A DNA stretch of 13,126 nucleotides. Origin: CAYNWK01 sp964400875 (GTDB lineage: Bacteria > Chloroflexota > Anaerolineae > Anaerolineales > UBA4823). Every line of letters starts with the position of its first letter. Within the stretch, counting starts at the first letter, position 1. The notes beneath the pieces are model-generated. The model saw nothing but the letters and a program-made list of their open reading frames with translations. It was not told the origin of the DNA and ran no database searches. Shown here piece after piece: positions 8,200-13,126 of the stretch. The stretch is from contig CAYNWK010000120.1 in NCBI GenBank assembly GCA_964400875.1, positions 1-13,126 of the forward strand, in the 5' to 3' direction. A program made the translations under genes and the position numbers.

Positions 8200-9541
8200 T
8201 TTCCACCTCCGCCAGGGTATCAACCAGTAAATCGATGTCCTCCCGGGTGTTCATCTCGGTCACGGCGATCAACATATGATCCTTCATCCCTGGATAAGCC
8301 TCTCCCAGATCGAATCCGCCGAGGATGCCATTTTCGAGCAGTATTTCATTGATTTCGGCGACCGGTGCAGGACAGCGAATGGTGAACTCGTTAAAGAAAG
8401 GTTCGGGCGACCACAGTTCGTAGCCGGGCAGCCCGGCAATGCTCCTCGCTGCGTAATGCGCTTTGTGGTAGTTCAACTCAGCCACCTCGCGCAGCCCTTC
8501 GCGTCCGACCAGGCTCAGGTAAACCGTCGCAGCCAGCGCCATCAATCCCTGGTTGGTGCAGATATTGGAGGTCGCACGGTCCCGGCGGATGTGCTGCTCG
8601 CGCGCTGTCAGGGTAAGCACGTAAGCGCGCTGCCCGCGGTCGTCCTCCGTCTCACCGACCAATCGGCCGGCCATCTTGCGTACGAATTCCTCCCGGGTGG
8701 TGAAGAGTCCCAGATATGGGCCGCCGTAGGAGAGAGGGATGCCCAGAGGCTGGCCTTCTCCGGTGACGATATCCGCTCCAAACTCACCCGGCGCGCGCAG
8801 CATACCCAGCGCCATCGGGTTGGCGGAGATCGCTAGCAACGCCCCGGCTGCATGCACGGCTTCGGCCAGCTCGGTGTAATCGTAGATCCGGCCGAAGAAA
8901 TCCGGGTACTGCACCACCACCAGGCAGGTCTTGTCGTCCAGGAATGGCAGCAGCGCTTTTGGCCCGGCGTTCAGGTCGGCCTCGAGATCATCTCCCACCA
9001 GGACCACTTCGGAGCCGCGGTTGTAGGTTCGTACGGTATCCCGGTAATGGGGGTGAACCCCAGGCGATAAGACGACCTTGGGTCGTTTCCCCCGATAGGT
9101 ATGGTAAGCCATGTTGACCGCCTCAGCAACGGCGGTCGCCCCATCGTAGTGCGAAGCGTTGCACACGTCCATGCCGGTCAGCCCGGCGACCAGGCTCTGG
9201 TACTCGAAAATAGCTTGCAGCGTGCCCTGGGAGATCTCAGGCTGGTATGGTGTGTAGGCGGTGTAGAACTCGCCGCGCTGCAAGATGGCGTCCACTGCGG
9301 ATGGTACGTAGTGGTTATAGGCTCCGGCGCCCAAGAAACAAACCTGATCACGCGCCGTGTCGTTTGCCCATGCCAGGCTTTGCAGCTCTGACATGAGCTC
9401 CATCTCTGTGAGCGCCGGCGGTAAGTCTAAATCGGGGAAGCGGTGCGCCTCGGGGACGTCGTGGAATAAATCCTCGACTTTATCGACACCGATGGTGCGC
9501 AGCATCGCCTCCCGGTCGGCATCTGTATGGGGGAAATACAT
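8192..9541 (-). CDS. gcvPA: Glycine dehydrogenase (decarboxylating) subunit 1
   Basis: The product has 449 residues and is the non-PLP-lysine half of the split P-protein, working as a complex with the gcvPB product. Recognisable stretches are FLGAGAYNHYVPSAVD, FYTAYTPYQPEISQGTLQ, NASHYDGATA, SYGGPYLGLF and RDRATSNICTNQ, all typical of GcvPA. The ATG at 9541 is preferred over an in-frame GTG at 9562, because it gives the usual MYFPHT... start and lies 1 base after the gcvH stop. A GAGGAG sequence 13 bases upstream is a rather distant ribosome binding site. It is the middle gene of a three-gene operon, and its end contains the gcvPB ribosome binding site. Confidence 0.97.
   Translation of the reverse strand: MYFPHTDADREAMLRTIGVDKVEDLFHDVPEAHRFPDLDLPPALTEMELMSELQSLAWANDTARDQVCFLGAGAYNHYVPSAVDAILQRGEFYTAYTPYQPEISQGTLQAIFEYQSLVAGLTGMDVCNASHYDGATAVAEAVNMAYHTYRGKRPKVVLSPGVHPHYRDTVRTYNRGSEVVLVGDDLEADLNAGPKALLPFLDDKTCLVVVQYPDFFGRIYDYTELAEAVHAAGALLAISANPMALGMLRAPGEFGADIVTGEGQPLGIPLSYGGPYLGLFTTREEFVRKMAGRLVGETEDDRGQRAYVLTLTAREQHIRRDRATSNICTNQGLMALAATVYLSLVGREGLREVAELNYHKAHYAARSIAGLPGYELWSPEPFFNEFTIRCPAPVAEINEILLENGILGGFDLGEAYPGMKDHMLIAVTEMNTREDIDLLVDTLAEVENG
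8203..8210 (-). promoter_or_regulatory. Ribosome binding site of gcvPB
   Basis: The minus strand reads GGAGGTGG, with GGAGG 6 bases before the ATG at 8199. It lies inside the last codons of gcvPA and decides the gcvPB start against the upstream in-frame TTG. Confidence 0.8.
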
Positions 9542-9542
9542 G

Positions 9543-9935
9543 TTAGTTCTCGCGCTCCTCACTGAATTTGCTGTATGCTTCAGCGTCCATCAGTTCGTCG
9601 AGTTCGCTTGGGTTGCTGAGCGTTATTTTGATCATCCAGGCTTTGCCGTACGGATCACTGTTAACCCGCTCGGGGGTGTCGGGCAGATCGTCGTTGACCT
9701 CCGTTACCGTTCCGCTGACCGGCATATAGACGTCGGCCGCAGCCTTGACCGATTCAACCGTGGCGCAGGAATCGCCCTTGCTGAGCTCTTCCCCTTCTTC
9801 GACAAGCACCTCTACGTAGACTACGTCGGAGAGCTGGTCCTGGGCGTAATCTGTGATGCCAATGGTGCCGGTATCACCTTCGACGCGAACCCATTCATCG
9901 TTTTCGGTATATTTAAGATCGGGGGGGACATTCAT
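9543..9935 (-). CDS. gcvH: Glycine cleavage system H protein
   Basis: The product is the 130-residue lipoyl carrier that shuttles the aminomethyl group between P-, T- and L-proteins. The lipoylation site is K64 in the ATVESVKAAADV motif. The N-terminus (KYTENDEWVRVEG) and the stretch GITDYAQDQLSDVVYVEV are typical of GcvH. The start is ATG at 9935 with AGGAGG 6 bases upstream. The open frame extends further upstream, but only through the riboswitch leader and terminator. It is the first gene after the glycine riboswitch, in the place where gcvT often stands in other bacteria. Confidence 0.97.
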   Translation of the reverse strand: MNVPPDLKYTENDEWVRVEGDTGTIGITDYAQDQLSDVVYVEVLVEEGEELSKGDSCATVESVKAAADVYMPVSGTVTEVNDDLPDTPERVNSDPYGKAWMIKITLSNPSELDELMDAEAYSKFSEEREN

Positions 9936-9940
9936 GAGGA

Positions 9941-9947
9941 ACCTCCT
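9941..9947 (-). promoter_or_regulatory. Ribosome binding site of gcvH
   Basis: AGGAGGT on the minus strand is a near-perfect anti-16S match 5-6 bases before the gcvH ATG at 9935. It fixes that start within a longer open frame. It lies about 40 bases past the leader terminator, so riboswitch control probably acts on transcription rather than by hiding this site. Confidence 0.85.
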
Positions 9948-9983
9948 GTAAGGATTAAAAGATGCCTGAATCGATAAACAACG

Positions 9984-10014
9984 AAAAAAGGCGCACGCAA
10001 AAATAGCGTGCGCC
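9984..10014 (-). terminator. Intrinsic terminator in the gcv leader, riboswitch expression platform
   Basis: On the minus strand a 9-base-pair stem, GGCGCACGC/GCGTGCGCC (10014-10006 and 9998-9990) with a 7-base loop, is followed at once by six T residues (9989-9984). It stands between the second glycine aptamer and gcvH. Its first base is the last base of the aptamer-2 P1 stem, and G-U/A-U pairing of the preceding CAGAG with the U-run could lengthen the stem. Ligand-stabilised P1 would oppose this, which fits a glycine-ON switch. Confidence 0.88.
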
Positions 10015-10206
10015 CTCTGTCCAGAACCTGAGAGATTCGCGCCGTCCAATCGCCTGGCGCTTGCCCCGTCGGTGTCTCTAGACCGGATGTCCGAGACTTT
10101 CCAGAGGTCTTTCGAAGACAGGGTCCTTTTACCTGAGAGTTTCGCCTGGATCTCACACCAGGCTTGCCCCTTCGGTGCCCGCCGAACTGACGGACCTCTC
10201 CCCTGT
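10014..10206 (-). promoter_or_regulatory. Tandem glycine riboswitch
   Basis: Two glycine aptamers lie in series on the minus strand upstream of gcvH. Aptamer 1 (10206-10118) is closed by P1 ACAGGG/CCCTGT. It carries the conserved segments GGGAGAGG, CACCGAAGGGGCAAG and ACTCTCAGGTAAAAGGAC. Aptamer 2 (10107-10014) is closed by P1 CCTCTG/CAGAGG. It carries CACCGACGGGGCAAG and AATCTCTCAGGTTCTGGACAGAGG. A 10-base linker joins them. The family binds glycine and commonly controls glycine-cleavage operons, usually switching them on through a downstream terminator, which is the arrangement here. The class call is firm from the core motifs and gene context; the switching direction is inferred. Confidence 0.95.
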
Positions 10207-10324
10207 GCTCGTTAAATTTATCAGTTATGCAGTTCAAGGTGGAAGGGGATTGTTTTGTCTGGTGTGGCCTGTCAAAACTCCCTCAACCCTCCTCTAGATG
10301 CGTAAGTGCTAAGGATATAACTTC

Positions 10325-10353
10325 ATTCTACGAAGTGTTCATTGAAAAGTCAA
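10325..10353 (-). promoter_or_regulatory. Candidate sigma-70-type promoter of the gcv operon
   Basis: On the minus strand TTGACT (10353-10348) and TAGAAT (10330-10325) are separated by exactly 17 bases. This would start transcription near 10318 and give a leader of about 110 bases before the first aptamer. The -35 box lies in one arm of a large inverted repeat, and the -10 box lies between the arms ACTTC/GAAGT (10336-10332 and 10324-10320). A second possible start is the extended -10 TGATAAATT at 10223-10215, just before aptamer 1. Confidence 0.6.
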
Positions 10354-10411
10354 GATCGCTTGCAACTTTCCCCCCGAGAAAGTTGCCATTGACTTTCAAT
10401 TGTTTCAATGA
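10339..10411. repeat. Compound inverted repeat between DUF4870 gene and gcv leader
   Basis: Nested dyads: GCAACTTTC/GAAAGTTGC (10362-10370 and 10378-10386, perfect 9 bp); ATTGAAAAGTCAA/TTGACTTTCAAT (10341-10353 and 10389-10400, 12 pairs with one bulge); and TCATTGAAA/TTTCAATGA (10339-10347 and 10403-10411, perfect 9 bp) as an alternative outer arm. It begins 7 bases after the stop codon of the 10418-11044 gene. No uridine run follows on the minus strand. It covers the -35 region of the gcv promoter, so it could be an operator, a transcript-end hairpin, or both. Confidence 0.75.
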
Positions 10412-10417
10412 GCCGGA

Positions 10418-11044
10418 TCAAAAGCCTTCCAGCTCACCACGCACCCAATCGCCCACCAACCAGTAGCGGAAATCGCGTCCCTGGTTGGTCTCGACCGCGC
10501 CAACGATGCCGTAAACCAGCGCAGCCAGCGGGATTAGGCTGATCAAACAGGCGAACGGCATGCACAACAGCCCTATCAATACGACGCTGAGCACCCCGCT
10601 GATCGCCCAGGCCGCTCCAGCCAGGATACCGCCGCCCACCCACCACACCAGCTGGAAAATAAAGGACTGCATTGAGTGATACGCCACGTAGCGTGAGCGG
10701 TCTTTGAAAACCAAATAGATGATCAGCGCAGCAACAGGTCCAAAGATTCCGGTCACCAGATTCGCCAGCACGCTCAGGTGGGCGACCATCGCCCAGGTGC
10801 GCTCGTCCTGCGGTGAGAGCGGTTGAGGCGGCAAGGGAGGAGGCGGAGGTGGAGGCGCCTGTGCAGGCGGCTTAGAAGCAACCTGGGTCTCGATCGATTT
10901 AGGAGGTGGTGTCGGTTCAGCCGGTTCTAAGTTTTCCGAGGGCTCAATCGTTTCCCCGGACCGCGCCTCATTGGCAGGTTCTGCGATTTCTGAGGGATCT
11001 GCAGGCTCAAGCGGTTCTTGAGCGTCTTCTGGAGGTGATGCCAT
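10418..11044 (-). CDS. DUF4870 membrane protein with acidic, proline-rich N-terminus
   Basis: The product has 208 residues. Residues 1-60 are rich in Glu, Pro and Ala, and residues 64-78 form a polyproline stretch; this part is probably disordered. Residues 79-200 match the DUF4870 pattern: DERTWAMVAHLS, then hydrophobic segments at about 90-113, 126-150 and 152-185, with the conserved KDRSRYVAYHSMQSFIFQL between the first two. The family has no settled biochemical function. The start is ATG at 11044, with AAAGGA about 9 bases upstream. It follows a second, shorter DUF4870 gene; a terminator hairpin and a separate promoter between them suggest independent expression. The long low-complexity N-terminus is absent from its neighbour. 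Confidence 0.85.
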   Translation of the reverse strand: MASPPEDAQEPLEPADPSEIAEPANEARSGETIEPSENLEPAEPTPPPKSIETQVASKPPAQAPPPPPPPLPPQPLSPQDERTWAMVAHLSVLANLVTGIFGPVAALIIYLVFKDRSRYVAYHSMQSFIFQLVWWVGGGILAGAAWAISGVLSVVLIGLLCMPFACLISLIPLAALVYGIVGAVETNQGRDFRYWLVGDWVRGELEGF

Positions 11045-11069
11045 GGCAGGTTTCCTTTCAATTTGCGGT

Positions 11070-11097
11070 TATTATACCGCCGGAAGGAGGCAAGCAA
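11070..11097 (-). promoter_or_regulatory. Candidate promoter of the longer DUF4870 gene
   Basis: The minus strand has a perfect TATAAT at 11075-11070, with TTTGCT 16 bases upstream (11097-11092) as a weak -35. The expected start site is near 11063, about 20 bases before the ATG at 11044. The box lies between the inverted arms GCGGT and ACCGC (11079-11064), overlapping one arm by a single base. Confidence 0.5.
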
Positions 11098-11102
11098 AGA
11101 GA

Positions 11103-11130
11103 AGCCTCCCCAGATCCGCACAGGGAGGCT
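11103..11130 (-). terminator. Terminator hairpin after the short DUF4870 gene
   Basis: AGCCTCCC/GGGAGGCT forms an 8-base-pair GC-rich stem with a 12-base loop, 29 bases after the stop at 11160. On the minus strand TCTCTTTGCTT follows, a broken T-rich run. It probably ends the 11160-11510 transcript. Confidence 0.6.
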
Positions 11131-11159
11131 GCTCGAAAAGGTGAATTGAAATTAGATAT

Positions 11160-11510
11160 CTAAGCCCAGCCCTGGTTGCGGACCAGGTTGGAGAGCACCG
11201 GGATCTCCACCGTTTCGCCTTGATAGGCTTTATAAGCCCAGTATAGTTGTAAGATCAGGCCGAGCGGCCAGATGCACAGTCCTATCAGGAAGGCGCTGGT
11301 AATGGTAACAACGATGTAAAACGCGATTCCCCAGACGAGCGCCTGCATATTGTGCGCCCGTATGAAGGGTCGATCCTTTTTATCTTCGAGTAATAGAATA
11401 ATAATTGGGATTAGCGGGGTAAACACATATGCCAGCGCAGCCCATAACTTATCGTCGCTGGTGACCTCCGGGGAGATAGGTTCTTCTGGGGAAACGAATT
11501 CTTCGGACAT
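11160..11510 (-). CDS. Small DUF4870 membrane protein
   Basis: The product has 116 residues. After an acidic N-terminus (1-20), DDKLWAALAYVFTPLIPIIILLLEDKKDRPFIRAHNMQAL gives the typical DUF4870 layout: a first membrane segment (about 24-41), a charged loop with KDRPFIRAHNMQ, a second segment (about 57-76) and a third (about 78-94). Its role is unknown; the family is a small multi-pass membrane protein. AGGAGG lies 5-6 bases before the ATG at 11510, a strong ribosome binding site. Together with the next gene it makes a pair of paralogues that differ mainly in the N-terminal tail. Confidence 0.85.
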   Translation of the reverse strand: MSEEFVSPEEPISPEVTSDDKLWAALAYVFTPLIPIIILLLEDKKDRPFIRAHNMQALVWGIAFYIVVTITSAFLIGLCIWPLGLILQLYWAYKAYQGETVEIPVLSNLVRNQGWA

Positions 11511-11567
11511 TCAATCCTCCTGGGTAAAGTGATGTGCGTCCTGTGGTTGAGGACAATGTTAGGATGC

Positions 11568-11597
11568 ATTGTACTTGAAATCAACGTTAAATTGCAA
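11568..11597 (-). promoter_or_regulatory. Candidate promoter of the short DUF4870 gene
   Basis: On the minus strand TTGCAA (11597-11592) and TACAAT (11573-11568) are 18 bases apart, giving a start near 11561 and a leader of about 50 bases. Two inverted repeats surround it: ACAATG/CATTGT (11553-11558 and 11567-11572), and CTTGAAA/TTTCAAG (11574-11580 and 11601-11607). A weaker alternative is TTGATT-17 bases-TAACAT slightly downstream. I see nothing else certain in the 199-base gap 11511-11709, and no clear terminator for the Rieske gene. Confidence 0.5.
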
Positions 11598-11709
11598 GAA
11601 TTTCAAGCTTTGCAAGACATCCTTAATCTGATAACCCCAAAGCCGCTCAGCCGTTACGCACAGAGGGGAGATATTTCCTATATGGATGCATCCACGCAAC
11701 AACTCCCAG

Positions 11710-12165
11710 CTAACCGGCGATTAATGTCAAACGCCCTTCTGGATCGGTCTCGATGTGCAACTCTTTTAGATTTTCTTTTGCCGGGCCGCGGGTAAGTTCC
11801 CCGTCCGGCAAGAATGACGAGCCGTGACAGGGGCAAGTAAAGCCCTGATCGGTTTCGCCGACCTGGCAGCCAAGATGCGGGCATACCAGGCTGTAAGCTT
11901 TTAATCCGTCAGGCGTAGCAATGACCAGTGCGCTAGCTGCAGGAATGGGGGTACGCGAGCTGGGAGGATAATCTTCCAAGAATCCCAAGTCGAATCGGCT
12001 CGACGGTGGTGGTTCGGGCTGGTAAGCCAGGAAGCGGAGCAGCCCGCCCACTCCGAACAAACCGCTCAAACCAAGCAGTCCCTTCCAAGCCAGCGTCAGA
12101 AAACTCCGGCGGGTGACGCTATTTGAGGGTGATAGGGTTTCAGCGTTCGACGGCATGGCATTCAT
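11710..12165 (-). CDS. Tat-exported Rieske 2Fe-2S protein
   Basis: The product has 151 residues from the ATG at 12165; an ATG at 12156 is also possible. A twin-arginine motif (TRRSFL, residues 18-23) is followed by a hydrophobic stretch (about 28-47) that probably anchors the protein in the membrane. The Rieske domain fills the C-terminal half. Box 1 is CPHLGC (95-100) and box 2 is CPCHGS (111-116), giving cluster ligands C95, H97, C111 and H114 and a disulfide C100-C113. All key residues are present. Such proteins pass electrons from quinol to cytochromes. The start overlaps the end of the multihaem cytochrome gene by 26 bases, without a clear ribosome binding site, so translation is probably coupled. 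No cytochrome b gene is in the window; whether this belongs to a bc-type complex cannot be told. Confidence 0.92.
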   Translation of the reverse strand: MNAMPSNAETLSPSNSVTRRSFLTLAWKGLLGLSGLFGVGGLLRFLAYQPEPPPSSRFDLGFLEDYPPSSRTPIPAASALVIATPDGLKAYSLVCPHLGCQVGETDQGFTCPCHGSSFLPDGELTRGPAKENLKELHIETDPEGRLTLIAG

Positions 12166-13126
12166 GGCAATAACGGGATTCTTGCTCGTCCGGGGCTTGT
12201 TGGCAAGCCGTCCCTTGCACAGGTTTGAGAATAAAACGCTGGCCGTTGGCTTTACCGAAGAGCTCGTAGGTTCCATTCGGGAGCTGCCGGGCATTCCAGA
12301 TTGGTTCGCCTTTCTCGGTGACCAGGATAGTATCTCCCACTTGCAAATCTAAAACCGGGTTCAGAAAGGCAAGCCGCAAGGCCAGGTCGTTCGTGTCCGT
12401 TATTGTCCGGGTTTGCGGCAGCCGTTCCAGTGTCCCATGGCAAGTTTTGCACTGAATGTATTGCACTTCTTTCTGGGAGTTGTGCAGGTCGCCATCACCC
12501 ATAGCTTCCTGGCGTGTGTGGCAATCGACGCAGTCCAGAGTCCACTCGCATTGGGAGAATTGAGCAATAGGTTGGTAATAATCCTCGAATCGGCCGGATG
12601 GTTCGTCCTGGCGCGGATGGAACTGCATATCCTGCAGGCTGTAATTCCCCCGGTTATGGCAGGTGTTGCACTGCGAATAGGGGATTGACAAGGTCAACTG
12701 GTGGATGGGCTGGTCCAGACTATGTCCTGCCGTTGGCGTATGGCACGCAGCGCAACCGGTCAGGCGAGCGTATTCGGGCCCGGGGAGTGGTTCAGCAGTC
12801 AGGTGGCAGTTCAAGCAGTTATCTGTGAAAGCCAAAACAGAAGGGTGCGACTCCAGGTTAGGGTCGAAGGTTTCCAACGACTGGAGGCCGGTGTCTGTTT
12901 GGATATGCTCGTCTTGGATAGCAAAGATCCCCAGGTGGGCGGTCGCATCGGGCTGGACCCCAAAGGACTGGCGTACGGCAGCGATCGCACCGGCATAAGT
13001 CGCTTGAACACTGGTGGTTGCTCGTTGAATGTGGTCGCGCTGTTCGGCTGGATCCCCACTATGACAATCGCTGCCCCCGCAGGAGGCTTCAACCACGTCA
13101 AAGGACGACGGGTTGCGTCCGCCCCG
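12140..13126 (-). CDS. Multihaem c-type cytochrome, N-terminal part missing
   Basis: The frame is open to the right window edge, so the true start and export signal lie outside; a GTG at 13096 is just an internal codon. About 328 residues are visible. Counting from that GTG, six canonical haem motifs occur: CLNCH (94), CAACH (115), CNTCH (143), CVDCH (189), CKTCH (216) and CHECH (310). An unusual CX4CH motif, CGGSDCH, is at residue 6 (13081-13061). At least seven haems are therefore expected, plus any upstream. Scattered histidines (for example H64, H84, H125, H132, H160) could be distal ligands. Residues 230-297 form a haem-free insert before the final motif. The overlap with the Rieske gene suggests a shared electron-transfer chain on the outer membrane face. 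I do not recognise a specific enzyme family. Confidence 0.88.
   Translation of the reverse strand, partial: RGGRNPSSFDVVEASCGGSDCHSGDPAEQRDHIQRATTSVQATYAGAIAAVRQSFGVQPDATAHLGIFAIQDEHIQTDTGLQSLETFDPNLESHPSVLAFTDNCLNCHLTAEPLPGPEYARLTGCAACHTPTAGHSLDQPIHQLTLSIPYSQCNTCHNRGNYSLQDMQFHPRQDEPSGRFEDYYQPIAQFSQCEWTLDCVDCHTRQEAMGDGDLHNSQKEVQYIQCKTCHGTLERLPQTRTITDTNDLALRLAFLNPVLDLQVGDTILVTEKGEPIWNARQLPNGTYELFGKANGQRFILKPVQGTACQQAPDEQESRYCHECHAVER

Noticed and set aside
8200..8223. TTG start of gcvPB at 8223
   Set aside because: GGAGG is correctly spaced for the ATG at 8199, and the extra residues do not match the family start.
9936..10049. N-terminal extension of gcvH by 38 residues
   Set aside because: The extension would be translated from the terminator hairpin and leader. 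The ATG at 9935 has a near-perfect ribosome binding site and gives the normal family length.
10290..10315. CIRCE-like half site (GTGCTAA)
   Set aside because: The matching TTAGCACTC half is absent at the required spacing, and no chaperone gene follows.
10389..10411. CRISPR-like ending ATTGAAAC on the minus strand
   Set aside because: Many CRISPR repeats end in this sequence, but there are only short partial copies 9 bases apart, with no repeat-spacer periodicity and no cas genes.
10339..10411. Miniature transposon (MITE) explanation for the inverted repeat
   Set aside because: The element is too short, with no target-site duplication that I can see, and no second copy in the window. An operator or transcript-end hairpin fits better.
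12166..12294. Longer Rieske frame starting at 12294
   Set aside because: The extra 43 residues are in a second frame inside the cytochrome gene and would place the Tat motif far from the N-terminus. The start at 12165 gives a normal Tat signal.

Overview
All eleven protein genes lie on the minus strand. They read from the right edge (base 13126) to the left edge (base 1). The first and last genes are cut by the window ends. Gene content and style suggest an anaerobic or facultative member of the Chloroflexota, probably Anaerolineae-like: a secreted M14 carboxypeptidase ending in a YLPLV-type tail, a split glycine decarboxylase (gcvPA/gcvPB), a TGS-uridine kinase fusion, and small DUF4870 membrane proteins. 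This placement is inferred from protein style, not from a marker gene.

Right to left: (1) a multihaem c-type cytochrome (12140-13126, 5' end outside the window) overlaps a Tat-exported Rieske 2Fe-2S protein (11710-12165), forming an electron-transfer pair. (2) Two DUF4870 membrane proteins follow (11160-11510 and 10418-11044). Each has its own candidate promoter, and a terminator hairpin lies between them. (3) A 482-base gene-free stretch (9936-10417) holds a compound inverted repeat, a good sigma-70-type promoter, a tandem glycine riboswitch and an intrinsic terminator. It controls (4) the glycine cleavage genes gcvH-gcvPA-gcvPB (6736-9935), which are tightly packed with a 1-base gap and then an 8-base overlap; gcvT is not in the window. 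A terminator hairpin closes this operon at 6672-6701. (5) A TGS/uridine-kinase-like nucleoside kinase (4811-6547). (6) A probable operon of a secreted zinc carboxypeptidase (1972-4725), a LuxE-like acyl-protein synthetase (688-1959) and a LuxC-like acyl reductase (1-691, partial).

How they work together: glycine binding to the riboswitch probably allows readthrough of the terminator, so that H-protein and both halves of the P-protein are made when glycine is plentiful. The cytochrome and Rieske protein probably carry electrons on the outer face of the cytoplasmic membrane. The LuxE/LuxC-like pair would activate a carboxylic acid, hold it as a thioester and reduce it to an aldehyde. No luciferase genes are present, so the purpose of the aldehyde is unknown.

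The most unusual pattern I see is at the promoters. Four candidate -10 boxes, upstream of four different transcription units, each sit in or almost wholly in the 6-8 base centre of a short inverted repeat. A fifth promoter has a dyad of the same geometry overlapping its -10.
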